Origin: Apodemus sylvaticus
Taxonomy: Eukaryota > Chordata > Mammalia > Rodentia > Muridae
NCBI RefSeq assembly: GCF_947179515.1
Contig: NC_067495.1
Span: forward strand, 90,792,423 to 90,856,422
Reading direction: 5' to 3'
DNA: 64,000 nucleotides
In this document: piece after piece, positions 9,660 through 22,949 of the stretch
Layout of the letters: each line of letters opens with the position of its first letter
Numbering within the stretch: the first letter of the stretch is position 1
Notes under the pieces: model-generated
Seen by the model: the letters and a program-made list of their open reading frames with translations, nothing else
Told to the model about the DNA's origin: nothing
The model's database searches: none
Program-made: the position numbers and the translations under genes

Positions 9660-11998
9660 TTGGAAAACCATATATACATATATGCCCATTCTTCTACTTT
9701 GTTTTTGAAAAATGCTAACATGACTGGAGAAAACAAATCTTTTAAAGACTTGCAGGATCTGAAAGAGTGTGTGGATCATATCCCATAGCACTTGGCTGCA
9801 TTGAATTCAAATGAGTGGGAATTAAAAAAAAATTAGAAGAAAAATAAGAAAGTCAAACTGATGAGCCAACACCCTGAGCTTCTTTACATATCTTGGGTGA
9901 AAGATGATTTCAGCAAGGTACTAAGGTTATTGTATACTTTTTGATTCTAGATAGCCAGGTTGCCACTAGATGTTCTCAGTATTTTTCCAAAGCTTCTCCT
10001 AGACCCCAGACCTCACAAGTGGCTTTATGTAGCCCCCCCCCAGGAGTTCCAGCTGCTCCATTAACTGATTTTTTTCCTCTAAACTAGGAAACTTAGTAGT
10101 TGACTAATGTCAATGTAAGAAGGAAAGGAAGGGAAAAAACTAATAAACATGAAGAACTGTCAGTTTGACAGCTGCAGTTACATTACCCAGGCTAGCAATG
10201 TAAGTACCAAAGGCATGTCACGTATGCCACTAACAGAACCATGCACAATATCTGTTCAGGCTGACAAGCCCTGGGGCAGTGGTAAGTAAACTGAAAGAGG
10301 GAGATCCCAGAAGGAGGCAGAGGGAGCACCATAAAGGGGACAAACAGAACAAAAGTGACAGAAAAATCATTGCCGCCATCAGGAAGTTATGCGCCTTTTT
10401 GTTGAGTTCTCAAGAAAACAATACCTTGCCAGCTGGGAAAGCATTTCCATTTTAGGTCCAAGAGTTTGCATACTGGTGGGTTAAGGGAAAAGGCATATTA
10501 ATTTGTATCTATTTCTTGCAACTGGATCCAGAACCAGGCATAGAGGGGTTAAAGACCTTTCTTTTAAAAGCTGGGAGCTAGGAGGAGAAGGCAGAATGTC
10601 TGGTAACACAGAAGACAGCAGCTGCACTGAGCTTGGCTGGTCTCTTTCAGAAAAGACCACAAAATGTAGCTACTTGAGTACCAGACAATATCTACTCAGA
10701 GATGGCAGCCTAGGCAGCAGTGGCCTCAAGAAGGGTTTGTAAGAGAACTACTGATCACAGAGGGGAGTGGGCTCAGCTTGAGGCCTGCTAAGCTCTCTAT
10801 GTTCTCTGCCCTGGGAAACTGTGGAATGGAACTTCAGAAATCCTTGCTGTCTGGGCTGTTCAGTTTCATTTGGGAACCATGCAATCAGCTCTGGAAGGCT
10901 TGCTGAATAGAGTAGACAGAATGATAGCTCAAAATGAGACCCATCAATGACTTCTTTGCAGCCCTGGCCAAACAATCAAAAGCAAATAGTCAGCTTCTAA
11001 AATCAATGTTTCAAGAGATGATGAGCCAACCAGTGGAGTTCACATGAGTTAGGATGGGAAGGAGAATTGAGAGGGAAAGCAGAAACATTTCTTTCATACT
11101 ACCTACCAAAGTCAGCAGTTGCAGTTCCTTGCAACAGTAGATTTGGTTCCTAGCAAAATCAGAATGGCAGTCTCCTAGCAGAACAAAACAAAGGAGCAGG
11201 GGCAAGACATTTTTGAAAACAGGAAGGCGTTTTGGCAACAGTCACAGGAGGGCTGGTAAGCCATTGTGCTCTAGGGATCCATCTGCTGAGCTCCAGAACA
11301 TCCTCTTCTCTCTCCACCCCCATCTAGCTCTCAGATTGCAAACACAGGGTCAAGAGCTGGGTCACTTGTGAAGAAACAGTAAAGTGGAAAAGACGGACTC
11401 AGCCCGAAGTTGAGGAGAAGAGCCCGGATCCAATTTGTTCCACTCATGAAGGATGTGGTGTAAGAGACAGGAAGCCCTTCTTATTCTGCCAGGGCAAGAT
11501 AGTAAGAGTAGGCTTAATTAAATTAATGGGAAATGCACTTAAAAATTAAAACTGGTGTGCAACTTCTAATCAGCCTAAAATCCACTACTGTGCAGGACCC
11601 TATATAAGAAGATAGTGACTGTATCTTTAAGGACCTGAATAATTTCATAGCTATTAATAATTTTGTTAGTCATGCAATAAAAGCAAACACTAGCAAGGTA
11701 ATCAAATTGTGTTCTCTATAGTGGAGATCAGGGCAATCTTCAGGAAAAAAAAAACAGTTTTTCTTCAGTGAAGTGTATATGAATGATCTTCTGTAGACTT
11801 TTCTTCTTAATATGGACAGAATAGAAATTATTTCATTAAACATTATATAGATATGTAGACTTATATATAACTGAGAAGTTCTTTGTTTGTTTTAAATGAA
11901 AAAGCATACTTAATCTGGTAATCTGAACTCACCAGAGTAAGACCTCAGCCCTGGGGGGTCTTAAGACTCAAAAGAATTCATAATGTCAAACTTAACAT

Positions 11999-12000
<2 letters not shown>
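9659..12000. other. Intergenic, no gene recognised
   Basis: Unique-looking sequence, no repeat family recognised with confidence and no coding signature. GCCACTAGATGTTC near 9962 weakly recalls a CTCF core. Confidence 0.5.
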
Positions 12001-12039
<39 letters not shown>

Positions 12040-12240
12040 TGTATATATATATATATATATATGTCTGTGTATATATATGTCTGTGTATATATATGTCTGT
12101 GTGTATATATATATATGTCTGTGTATATATATATATGTCTGTGTACATATATATATGTCTGTGTATATATATATGTCTGTGTATATATATATGTCTATGT
12201 GTATATATATATATGTCTATGTACATATATGTGTACAGGA
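12001..12240. repeat. (TA)n plus TGTCTGTG-TATATA variable tandem array
   Basis: A (TA)n tract of about 35 bases leads into roughly ten units made of a TATATA run plus TGTCTGTG or TGTCTATG, with unit length varying about 14-22 bases. Both strands stay open for about 80-90 codons, but the products are only Tyr/Ile/Val/Cys-type simple repeats. Confidence 0.95.
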
Positions 12241-13340
12241 GCTCCATATATAGTCTAGGCTGTCCTTAAAAGTGTCATTTTCCTGCCTCATGTCCCCAGA
12301 CACTTGTATCACATATGTCACTATGCCTCTTTCAAATCTTTCTTTGTTCATTTCAGGCAACACTCAACTTTACAACTCAAGACTCTGTATGTTACTTAGT
12401 GGACCTGTTCCTATATGGATTTAGATTTTTCTAGCTAAGGAAAGTAAAATAAAGATACTTCATTTAGTTTTCTCTTTCCTGATAAATAAATAGCTATCAG
12501 CATCCAAGACAGCAGGGTTCATGAACAGCTTTGGAACTTGGAGATCAACGACATCTGATCCTCTCATGAGACATAGTGCACCTCTTAGAGTTTAACCAAT
12601 GATTTCCTACCAGAGGCAATCCCTTCTTGTCAGGAAGCCTTTGAAAACCCTAGCAGGTTTCCTGTTATGTGGTGTTTGATCTCTGGTGGACATGGGATTA
12701 TTGTAAAGCCACTTTTTATAAACAAAATTTACTCTATAAATGCAAAATAATTTTGTTTAGCCTAGGCAAATAATTCTTGATTTTTGCAAGTTCCCATGAA
12801 GTAGTATAAGATAGAAGTAGACATGGAATGTCTACTTTCAGTCTCTGAAAAAGATTTCTTTGTTACAATGATGGTTATAATGGTAACTACCTATTTCTTT
12901 CCTGTTCCTTCAAATGTTCATTCCAATTCTGAATCACTAAAGGGTTGTCCTATTTTGATATTTGGGTATGTGATGTAGAGTCCTGACCAATTGCAATTAT
13001 TTATAAATTTAAATTCAGTTATCTCCATTTTAAGCAAGATTCATCTGAAAATATTAATTGATCTGCCTACACTGAGTACCACAAACTCACATATTAGTTG
13101 GAGACATGGGTCCTTCTTTCCACATGATTCAAGTCTGCCTCCCAACATTACAAAAAGAAGAACTACATCCACAATGATGACTCAAGCACCAATGTTCAGT
13201 ATTGATGCACAGGGGGGATTAGTAACAGAGAAGCTGTGGGTGCGACTTTCCAATGAGTTAAAGGCTGCAAGTGAGCTACAATAAGCCATGTCTTGAAGAA
13301 ACAATGAAGAATATAATTTGTCTCTAGCTTTTAATGTACT
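12241..13340. other. Intergenic, no gene recognised
   Basis: AT-rich unique-looking sequence. The 97-codon frame at 12991-13284 has no recognisable features. Confidence 0.5.
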
Positions 13341-13344
13341 AACA

Positions 13345-13520
13345 TTATTGAAGTGTTACAGTATAGTTATTAATGATACAAGCTCTGTGGCTACAAATAT
13401 CAGGATTCATGGGTCAGTTTCTGCCCTATCTCTGAGTGGCATTAGAAAATTTAATACAGTACCTATTTCACAAAATTGTGGGAATTACATGAGATGATAC
13501 TTATAAAATTATTCCTATAA
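13345..13520 (+). repeat. MIR SINE fragment
   Basis: Follows the MIR order: a 'tctgtgg...' segment, a degraded 'tgccctatctctgagtggc' segment, then 'acctatttcacaaaattgt' and 'ttacatgagatgat'. Plus orientation. Confidence 0.6.
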
Positions 13521-14478
13521 AGTATTTCATATTTCGCATGTTTAGTATAAAGCATAAAATTATTGAACTTTATCTGTTTTATTCATAGAACAACATGATG
13601 CAATATTACACAGGTACAATTTCAAAATATCAGAATACTAGTAAAGAAGAAGAAGCCCCTGCCCTCTTGGAAAGTTTATATAACAGAAAATGAAAAGTGA
13701 GCTTGTAGGAGCAGGTGCAAGCTATTATACAGATTTGATTGCTATGATGAAGAATTAGAACTTATTCTGGAAGCTAGTGATGTCATCAAAGACTTGTGCT
13801 GTGAAATAACTAAGTTATCATTTCTGTGATTTGTGGTTAATGTCAAAGGATTAAGGTGGGCTTCTTCAACCTCTGACTGCTTAGCTCACAAATTAGGCTA
13901 GCCTACCAATTCTATTACAAGTCAAATTCCAGTACACTGTCCACCAATCCAGCATCACTTGAGTATGGGCCACTGAGATTCAGGAGCAATCCTGACATCC
14001 AGATATTCTAAGGCCCAGCTTTTAAAGCTTGTTTCTGACCCTAAATGGACTTCTGTGACTGAATGCAAGTGGCATGAAATATTTAACAGCAGTTCGAGAT
14101 TTTTTTTTAACTCATAACAACCTAAAATTAATTGAGAATAAAATGTGTAGTAAATTTAAGGTGTTTCAGACAGCACATGCCTCAGGCTATATCATGTGAT
14201 TTTACTGGAGCTTTGGCATCTGATACACATCATGTATACATTAAACATATGCTACCAATGCAATGGACTACCAAAGAATGCTTCCTAAAACACAGAAGCT
14301 CACATTTAGGACCACTGTGCTTATGAACTGGATTTAGATTTATAATACGTAGAACATTTTACTCATTTTAAAAACATAATGATTTATAGAATACAAAGAA
14401 ATATTTTTCTACCATAATTCCTTAGCATTTATAAAAGTGGTACCTTTGAATTGGATTGTACTGTTATGATAAAATACA
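13521..14478. other. Intergenic, no gene recognised
   Basis: AT-rich; nothing recognised. Confidence 0.5.
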
Positions 14479-14479
14479 T

Positions 14480-14620
14480 TCATTTCTGAGACAAGGTCTC
14501 ACAGTGTAATCTTCACTAGCCTTCAACTAACTACTTGGTCTCAGTTGATCTCAAACTGTAGTAATCATCTTGCCTCAGCTTCCAAAGTACTAGGATTACA
14601 GATAGCAAACTTGGCTAGAA
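14480..14620 (-). repeat. B1-type SINE (7SL-derived), minus strand
   Basis: Reads as reverse B1: 'gagacaaggtctcacagtgt', then 'cttgcctcagcttccaaagt', then 'aggattacag'. Diverged. Confidence 0.8.
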
Positions 14621-15838
14621 AGTTTAATATTAAGAATTGTTATAGCAGTCCTGACTTGAATGCCATAAAATTATTAAACTAATCATTGTTTGTGATCAGA
14701 ACTGAATTTTCAACAATTTCTGAAATTTCCCTAAATGTATTTCTGCTCTCGTGTACTATATATTTATGTAATAGTATCCTCAACACAGATGACTATAAAA
14801 TAAAAATATCAGTGAATTCTGAAAAATGTTGCAGAAGCATAAATGAAAAGCTATAAATGCATTAAATATATAGCCATTGGAATCAAATATGTAGTTAAGG
14901 TTTTATTAGATTTAATTCTTTTTGTTTACTTGTTTGTTCTTTGTGTATAAGTTTTGAGAGAGGAACTCAGGAAGCCGAGCCTGGCCTTTAACAGTTGAAT
15001 CAGGGATGGATTTGAATTTACCTTTATTCTTTTACCAAGATTTAATTCCTTATGTTAAAATAAACAAGTACACCCACAAACTTGCTTTCATCTTTAAGAA
15101 ATGGTAAAATTATCTATCAATTATTTTTAAATAAATAGCTTTGTAATTTACTATTAGTAACTGATTACCATGCCTATATGAAACCTATATACCCAATGTC
15201 ACATAGAAATTTCTTAGATAAAAAGGGATCACAAGCCAAAAAACTTTAAGGCTCCCAGACATGAGGTGCAAGGAGCAAATACCAACAATGGTAGCGGGAC
15301 ATCTAATGCATTGTTTCCAAGAAATTAAGTTTCAGAATGTTTCATGAAGGTAGAGAGCAGGGTAGGGCAACAGAAGAATGATTCATAGAGATTTGGTAGA
15401 AATTGGAGGTTGTACTATCATGTACTATAAAGTTCACACTAAGGGAAGAGCCTTGGCAGTTTATACATAGCATTTAAATCAGTTAATATGTCAGGAAGTT
15501 CATAATTTTGTACTCTAGTCTAAGTCTTCCATCATCCTGCCTTAGATATAGTTAGACAATTGGCTGCTGATCTCAGCCTGGGCCTAGAGCTGAGTCACAC
15601 TAGTAGACTTAGCTGAAAATAGCTGGGGCAGACAAATACAGGAGTGAAGAAGGAAGCGCTGACACAGAAGACTTGAGAGAATTGCCCTGGCATTTTGTTT
15701 ATAGCAAATCTTCCTTAGAGTAAAATGTTTATTTGGTTGAGATCTGGAAGTCATTTTTGAATGAGGGAGATTTTTATGGTACTAGGAGCTGGACAACATT
15801 TTATAATATGTATTATGTGTTGGAAAATTTCCTTAAGT
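14621..15838. other. Intergenic, no gene recognised
   Basis: AT-rich; nothing recognised. Confidence 0.5.
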
Positions 15839-15839
15839 A

Positions 15840-16030
15840 ATCATTCATTTATTTGTCAGTGAATGTTCATTGACTTCTTATTGTGTGCTAACTACTATGG
15901 AAAGAATGACAAAGCAACTATGCTTTCTGTTCTAAGGCAACATTCAGAAGAGTAAAGCAAAGACAGAAACAATGACAAACCTACAGAAATTTCAAGTTCT
16001 AATAAGTGATATGAAAGCCATGGACTAAAT
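15840..16030 (+). repeat. L2/MIR-like old repeat
   Basis: 'attcatttatttgtcagtga' followed by 'ttattgtgtgctaactacta' recalls the 'attcattcaacaaatattta...ctactatgtgcc' start shared by old mammalian repeats. Assignment uncertain. Confidence 0.45.
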
Positions 16031-16034
16031 ACAA

Positions 16035-16120
16035 ATGATGATGACGGTGGTGGTGGTGGTGGCGGTGGTGGCGGTGGTGGTGGTGGTGACAATAATGATG
16101 ATGAAGACAATGATGATGGA
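16035..16120. repeat. (GGT)n / (GAT)n imperfect trinucleotide repeat
   Basis: GATGAT units, then a GGT/GGC run, then GATGAT units. The proline-rich frame on the minus strand comes only from this repeat. Confidence 0.95.
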
Positions 16121-16149
16121 GAGGGGAAGAAGGTAGAGGGGAAAGATGT

Positions 16150-16365
16150 CAGTCAGATACTGTCCTGAGACTTCTTACACTTTATTCCTCAGGCTAATAC
16201 TCTGGAAAGCATATTGTATATAAATTAGACAGGTAAAGAAATTGAGATGTAGAAGGCCCAAGTACCTTGTTTTGAGGAGCATAGCTTAATGCTAGCCAAA
16301 GCCAGAGAAATGATATGTGGTTCTAGAGTGTGCTTTCTTAACTGTTACACCAAGAATGAGGTTGT
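16150..16365 (+). repeat. MIR SINE fragment
   Basis: Contains 'actgtcctgagacttctt', 'gtaaagaaattgagatgtag' and a later 'ctagagtgtgctttcttaac', in MIR order. Confidence 0.55.
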
Positions 16366-17049
16366 AGAAATGAATTATTGGGTACATGATCAGTAAAGGC
16401 CCCTCTGAGGAAGTAACATTTAATAATGGATCTACAGACCATCTAAGGCTGGCTGCATGGATAAACATTTATAAATGCCAAGAGATGACCTATCAAACAA
16501 ACCTCATTTTCTTCAGAATGTTTGCTGGAGATTAGACTAGGAAGGTTCTAGAGAAAAAATAAGAATACTTGAAGGATTATACAATATAAGGAAAAAATCA
16601 TGAGGCATCGATCAGTATAAGGCCTAGTGGTAACAAAGAGAAATTAATAACTCTGGGAACTACAACAGTATATCTATAAAACCATGTGTCACAAGGATTT
16701 ACATAGTATTGGGAACTGAGGATCCTGCCTTGAATAGAATTCTTCTGTGGACTTCCACAATTTCTATCTGTGTCAGATTTTATGACTCCATCAGATATAT
16801 GTTTTGTTCCAAGCCTGCCTTATCTCATTTTAGGCCTTACTTTGGCATAATGAAAATTAAATATATGTCTAAGAGAAACCAAAATGACCAACACTGACAA
16901 CCAATCCTCCATGTAAACTCAAGCAATGCTTGATTGAAGAATGGGTCTAAAAATGATAACATCTTGGTGCTGTACACACGTTTGCTTTACTGTTGACAGG
17001 TGGACCAACTTCAAAATTTAGAAAAGGATCACTCCTTTCTATAATTCTG

Positions 17050-17050
<1 letters not shown>
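16366..17050. other. Intergenic, no gene recognised
   Basis: Nothing recognised. Confidence 0.5.

Positions 17051-17090
<40 letters not shown>
17051..17090. repeat. (TA)n microsatellite
   Basis: About 19 uninterrupted AT units. Confidence 0.95.
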
Positions 17091-17091
<1 letters not shown>

Positions 17092-18694
17092 CATGTCAGA
17101 AGAACTAGATGGGTCTTTAGAAAGTGATTTAATTGACAAGAACAAAAGTATCGCAAATGTGATCAGCAAGTTTACAAAAAAATCATATCTTTTAAACAGT
17201 AATTTTGCCTATCCACCCTTTCCTTTCAGCTATATGGTTTGACAACCTTCATCTCCACTAAAGACAAACAGCATCGCACTATCTATGAAGCAGACAGTAA
17301 CCTTCAACAGGTAGTGAACCTATCACACCTTGGTCTTGAACTTCCCAGTGGACAGACTGGGAGATATATTGCTATTTTTAATATTTCTAAATTGTCGTGG
17401 GCCAGGTATTTTGTCATAGTAGTACAAATGACTTAAAATAAATTACCTTCCCACCTTGCATTAGAAATCAGTTATCTATAATAGGGAATCATGATTTTCC
17501 TGATCCTAAAGAACATAGCAGACTAAACAAGTAAATACACTTTTTATCTTCTGCCATGACTCATAACTAAATTCTGCTATGAAGAAAGACTATAGTTGCC
17601 CCAAACCAGTTGCTAAGAGAGTAGACAGAACACAAGAAGGTATGTAGCAAGACTGTCAGTGCAGGAAAATGACAGGAAGATGAAAGCCAACTTCCTTCAA
17701 AAACCCTAGGTTTTACGAAGTTTACCAACTATGGATTCTGGAAATAATTATCACAGATGTTTTTAATCTCCTTTGATTTCTACAGGTTTTCAGACAAGAA
17801 GTTAACAATAAGAGATGAACTGTCACTGGGCCACTAGATTATACATTCCCTAGCATTGATCAGACCTAGGTTACTTAATGCACTGCTTAATTAATCACAA
17901 TGGAGCTTTATAAATGGTAAAGAGTACAGAACATCTGCGTAAGGATTCACTACTGTCAACTTGCACATACTTTGTATTCAGTACCTGAGAAACCAAACCC
18001 CATTCCATTAATACAGTATCCCTCCCACAAAGCAGCAAGCTTTTAAATAAGAAGATTTTTTTTGTTCAGGTGAGAAAATAAACCTAGCATTCTGTCTGTG
18101 GGTGACTGACTCTGGGGAGGAAAATGAGAACAGTCCCTATGGCCACACCCCCAGCCCTAGCTCAACTCTGTTTCTAGAAGTAGAGACTAAGTGCCAAGCC
18201 TTAGAGCAGCTCGTCAGCTTTTACAAAAGCCTGGTATCATTGAAGCAGTGTGAAGTCACATCATGTGTCTCAGTCAATTATATTTGGGGCTGTAACAGCC
18301 TCCATCAATCTTATCCCCAATGTTGTCCATTAGCTCCACCAGGAGGGGTGATCTAGACATCCATTCTGCAGCTGGTATCTGCACTATGGTCTCAGAATGC
18401 TTTCTTGTCACTAAAAGAACCAGAAGTGCTTCAGACCTACTCTTTTGTGATTTTGTTTCTGATCTTCTTCAAAAATGTTTCCCCCACTGGAAAACTGAAA
18501 GAATAATCTTAAAGTAATTATTTGGAGGTGGGGAATTTTAGATGAACTTGGGTCATGAAAATAGAGCCTTAATAATAAAGTTAGCACCCTTATGAGAAAT
18601 TTGATCTCATTCTCTCCTGAGACTTAACAAGAAGCTAGCCCCATGCTAACTAGAAACATGACACCTACAGGCCATGGAATATTCCAGAGTTTTC
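17091..18694. other. Intergenic, no gene recognised
   Basis: Nothing recognised. Short frames near 17239 and 18102 show no domain or homology I know. Confidence 0.5.
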
Positions 18695-18800
18695 AGTCAT
18701 GTCCAATCTGTAGTTCATGGCCATCTTTACATGTGCATTCCAGGATAACTATGAATGTAGCCCAATATAATACCATAAACTTAAAAAAGTTCATAAACAT
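18695..18800 (+). repeat. Ancient DNA-transposon-like repeat fragment
   Basis: The order 'ccaatctgtagttcatggcc', 'tatgaatgtagcccaatata' and 'ttcataaaca' recalls an old mammalian hAT-type repeat ('ccaatctgcagcccagga...ggcccaacacaaat'). A similar fragment is at 47425. Confidence 0.4.
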
Positions 18801-19344
18801 TAAAAAACGTGATTTTTGCAAATAGTTTAGTAATTCTATTTTATGATTTTCAAATGATAATGTCATGTCACAATTTTAAAAATTTGAACATACCTGTTAG
18901 TATTTTCTAGGCTCTAAAAATAAGAGAAATAAATCCCCATTGTTTAAGATACTTACTTCAAACAAAGACACTAATGATCACCAATCTTCATGAATGTCTA
19001 GACCTCTTTCCTATCAAAATACTTCAGACTCCCACAACACAATATTTGTTCTTCTAGAGGCCAACGATTTAATAAAATGAATAATTATCAACTACTCATA
19101 ACTGAATAATGTTTTTAATGATTTAGAGTTTGTTTAATCAAAGAACACTATTATTCATTTAACAGTGTTAGTTAAGTATTCTTTTAGATAATATTTTCAG
19201 CCCCTGAACTGTGCTTCAAAAATACTAAACTACCAAGGTAGGAGAACTTGATTCATTATAACAATATAATATGATGATTAAACACTTAGGACTGGAATAA
19301 AACCTTAAAGACTGATAACATACACTGAGATAGAGATACCTGGT
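18801..19344. other. Intergenic, no gene recognised
   Basis: AT-rich; nothing recognised. Confidence 0.5.
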
Positions 19345-19458
19345 TTAAGAGACAAGCAACACTACATTAGGTAAGCTACTTAATATTTATGTCTCCATTC
19401 CTTCTTCTCTAAACTAATAATAATATCTACTTCATAAAGGTATTGTAGAATTAAATTA

Positions 19459-19460
<2 letters not shown>
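19345..19460 (+). repeat. MIR SINE fragment
   Basis: 'taagctacttaatatttatg' followed by 'ttctctaaactaataataat' and 'atctacttcataaaggtatt' fits the MIR 'aagttacttaacctct...tgtaaaatggggataata' region. Confidence 0.55.

Positions 19461-19497
<37 letters not shown>
19461..19497. repeat. (TA)n microsatellite
   Basis: About 18 AT units directly at the end of a MIR fragment. Confidence 0.95.
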
Positions 19498-19498
<1 letters not shown>

Positions 19499-19559
19499 CA
19501 TTTGACAAATTGCCTGACAAAAAATCAATTAAAATAATGGATATTATCTTCTATTAGTC

Positions 19560-19909
19560 TGTCTTAATTACTTTTTCTATTGCTATGAAGTGACACTATG
19601 ACTAAGGCAACTTATAGAAGAAAGAATTTAATGGGATGTACAGTTTTGGATGGTGAGTCTATGAAACATTATGGCAGGGAGCGTGACAACAGGCAGGCAA
19701 ACATGCCACTGGAGAGGTAGCTGAGAGCTTACATTTTATCCACAAGCACAAGGTACAATATAGGTAGGTAGGTAGGTAGGTAGGTAGGTAGGTCGGTAGG
19801 AAGGTAGATAGGAAGAACTAAGAGACTTTTAAGACTTCAAAGCCCATCCCTAGCAACACACCTCCAAAGCCACATCTAATCCATCCCAAATAGTCCCAAG
19901 CATTCACAT

Positions 19910-19963
<54 letters not shown>

Positions 19964-20000
19964 TTATGGGAGCCATTTTCATTCAAACCACAACATAACC
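19560..20000. repeat. Rodent interspersed repeat with (TAGG)n and (TAGA)n expansions
   Basis: Begins 'ttactttttctattgctatg' and ends 'gggagccattttcattcaaa', the ends of a common rodent repeat of about 450 bp whose family name I cannot assign. Inside it, TAGG units run at about 19758-19800 and TAGA units at about 19908-19962. Confidence 0.65.
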
Positions 20001-20159
20001 AAATATATTTATTCCACTTCAGAGATCTTTTTTGTTTACTTTTAGCTTTCTGAGACAATGAAACTGACATGAATTTCACTATGTAGTGGAGGATAATCTT
20101 GAATTCCTGATTTTCTTGCCTCCACTACCTGAGTGTTGTGGATTAGAAGTTAGTCATGT

Positions 20160-20280
20160 TGTTTTGAGACAGTGACTATCTATGTGGCCCAGAGGCAGAG
20201 TAGCCTCAAATGCATGATTCTCCTGCTTCAACTTCCCAAGGAGCTGTGATTACAGACATGTGCCACTGTTCCTAGCAGGT
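20160..20280 (-). repeat. Old B1-type SINE, minus strand
   Basis: 'ttttgagacagtgactatct', 'tctcctgcttcaacttccca' and 'tgattacagacatgtgccac' in reverse-B1 order. A further B1-like scrap may lie at 20040-20110. Confidence 0.7.
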
Positions 20281-21258
20281 ATATGGTTCTAAGATTATCA
20301 GTGGCATTTTTTTAAACATCAAAACTACTACTAGCTTCAAGGAATCATTGCAGAAAATTTTACAACTGTAGTAATTCAGAACAACAAACCTGGTATGATA
20401 TATGTTTGCAAAGTTCCTATTTCCAGTTAAGATCAGATCTGAAGGTTTGGGGTGGACAAGAGGGTCACTGTTCAACCCACCACAATGAGAATGTCTATAA
20501 TCTTCTGCTTCAATTTCATTATTAGTAAACCAATTGTGAGCGCAATATATTATGGTGTATCCAAATATCTCAATCCATAATTTTTACACTTTCTAATCAA
20601 ATTATAATCATGATATACTAATACATAATAGTTCATAGAATAAAGGTAGAAGTGTCTAGGTTTGCTGTTAAAGCAGATCAGTTAAAAACATTAACAGGCT
20701 ATAAACTGCCAACTCCTTTTCTGTGCCAGTACTAGTATAAATACTATGACAGTGGGGATTGAGTCATCCATGTATTTTGAATAAGTAATACCTTGCACTG
20801 TGGGTGCTTAATAAATGTTTGTCATCATCATTATCATAATTGTATCATAGGTTGCCAGCAGAGATAGATACTGTTCATTACTGCTCTGTTAGAGGCAGTC
20901 TCAGTGGGGGAAGTCAAAGAAGAAGAATGTTCTCCACTTGTCATAGATTGCTCTTGCCATCAAATGCTTGATACAGCAAATTTTGCCTCTGGACAGTATC
21001 TATGGGAGTTTTACACTGCTTACCTCTTAACATTCCAGCATGTTACCTGCTATCACACAATTCCCATAGCCTAAAAACACAAAATAATATAAATACTTAG
21101 AATAATGATTATTTTTTTCACTTATGAGAATAAGCAGAAATGAAGAAAAGCATTCATAAGGTGGCATTAGATTATCTTGGAGGACAAAGACTGCAAAGTG
21201 TTCAGACAATGACAAGCTTAATTCGTGAATATACTATATGTGAAGTCTTGATGAACTA
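20281..21258. other. Intergenic, no gene; MIR/L2-like tail at 20770-20830
   Basis: 'tgggtgcttaataaatgttt' near 20800 is the classic end of an old mammalian SINE. Otherwise nothing recognised. Confidence 0.45.
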
Positions 21259-21259
21259 G

Positions 21260-21710
21260 CTTCACAGGGTATACCAAGTTTTACGGGCTGGGTAATTTAA
21301 AACAACAAAATTATCTTATAAATTTGTAAGCTAGAAAGCTAAACTCAAATTGTTGCAAAGGCCGTGCTCGCTCTGAAGGTTCTGGAGAAGGGCCTGCTCC
21401 ATGTTGCTCTCGTAACCTCTGGTCCTTGCCATAGTCCTTAATGGCATTCTTGTAGTTGAATCACTCCAGTCTCTACACAGCTGTCACATGAACTCCTTTC
21501 CATCATAGGCTTTCTTTGTGTCTTCAAAACTCCTTTTCTTCATAAAAACACTAGTTCTTGTCTTTAGGATCTATCCTAATCTAATATTTGACTTTAATCA
21601 ACTTAATTGCATCTCCAAAGATGTCACTTCCCAATAATGCTTAATTCACAGATTCTGAGTAGGTATAGATTTTTATAGCAGAAGGTATGATTCAACATCC
21701 TTACCAATAA
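21260..21710. repeat. Ancient mammalian repeat, family unassigned
   Basis: 'ggctgggtaatttaaaacaa' and, later, 'aacttaattgcatctccaaa' resemble a widespread ancient mammalian repeat. Diverged and unassigned. Confidence 0.4.
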
Positions 21711-21857
21711 ATTGACAGCCACACATTTGTCCATGTCTGTACCTTTGGGGAAAACAACAAAAGTTACCTGTGAAATTGTGCACTCATATTTAGAATCCTA
21801 GAAGCTGTTTGAGAAGTAGAGAAACATTGTATTTTCTCCCTCTAAAGTGCAAGCCAA

Positions 21858-22070
21858 TGGGGCTAGGAAAAATGGCTCAGTTTTTAAGAGTACTTACTGC
21901 TCTTGCAGGGAACCCTGTTTAGGTTCCCAGTATCCTTATGGTGCCTAACAACTGTCTGTAAATCCCCTTTTAGAGGATATGATGTTCTCTTCTGGCCTCC
22001 ACAAGCAGCAGGCACATACACATGCATGAAGACACGATAAACATGTATGTATGCAAGCAAACATTCATAT
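21858..22070 (+). repeat. B3-type SINE (tRNA-derived)
   Basis: 'ggctaggaaaaatggctcag', 'tgctcttgcagggaaccctg', 'gttctcttctggcctccaca' and a CA-rich tail match B3 order. Confidence 0.85.
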
Positions 22071-22949
22071 ATATATATAATAGAAATAATAGATATTTTA
22101 AAAAATACAGTTGCTTGTCATAGGAAGAGCAGTTGCAAAGAATCAAAAACATAGGATGCTACCAGAACTATCCTTCCATCAAACAATGACATATAGTCTA
22201 CATAAATTAACTTAAACATGTTTTGGAAATAATTATTTGTGAAAAATAAAATTGCTATCTTAGAAATGACCTTACCAAACCCCAATAACCAAGCATAGAG
22301 TTTGAGGTATTTCCCACACCGCAAATCATCCAAGTGCCCTCCCCTTCAAAGCCTCTATAGAACAGAGATAAATAAACCTAAGGCTACTGGAAGATTAGTC
22401 TCTGGACATTTCAAGTGGCTGCCTGAACATTCCAGGCTTATTTAAAAACTGGACAATGTACCGGTCAACTTCCCTGGATCGTAGAGAAGTTCGCCAACAA
22501 GTTTATTACTATTTAGAGCTAATCAACAATGAGCGTTAAGGTCAAGTTGAATAAGTGGAATGTTCTTTGCTATACTTTCCTTCTGCTGGAGGCGTCCTTT
22601 CTACTTGGTTCAGTGAGACTTGTTGGTGTTCCATGTGCTCATGTGGAAGAAGTGTACATCCCATCAACTTTGCTTTCGTCTACACTAAAAATGAAGAGAC
22701 ACAGAGCACAAAAAAAAAAAAAAAAAAAAATCAAGAATTCTCCCTTTGGGCGAATCCTTGAATAGTTTCCCCTGTTCCCTCTGTGTCCTTAATGACAGAT
22801 CTGCCATAACACAAGCCCCAAACACCTACACTTCAGTAAAGGCTTCACTCAGATTAGGAGGATTGTTTCCTATGAACATTAGGCAGACAAGTAAAAATTC
22901 TAGTAGAAGTTTCTCCAAACAACAGCTGGGCATCAAAGCCCTACTTCAT
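22071..22949. other. Intergenic; 20-base A run; possible regulatory block
   Basis: The A run lies at 22710-22729. 22380-22530 is repeat-free and retains CpGs (ACCGGTCAACTT, GGATCGTAG, GTTCGCC) and is noted as a weak candidate element. The 78-codon frame at 22529-22765 runs through the A run and is not a gene. Confidence 0.45.

Noticed and set aside
11978..12258. Tyr/Ile-rich frames on both strands
   Set aside because: Simple-repeat artefact of the TA/TGTCTGTG array.
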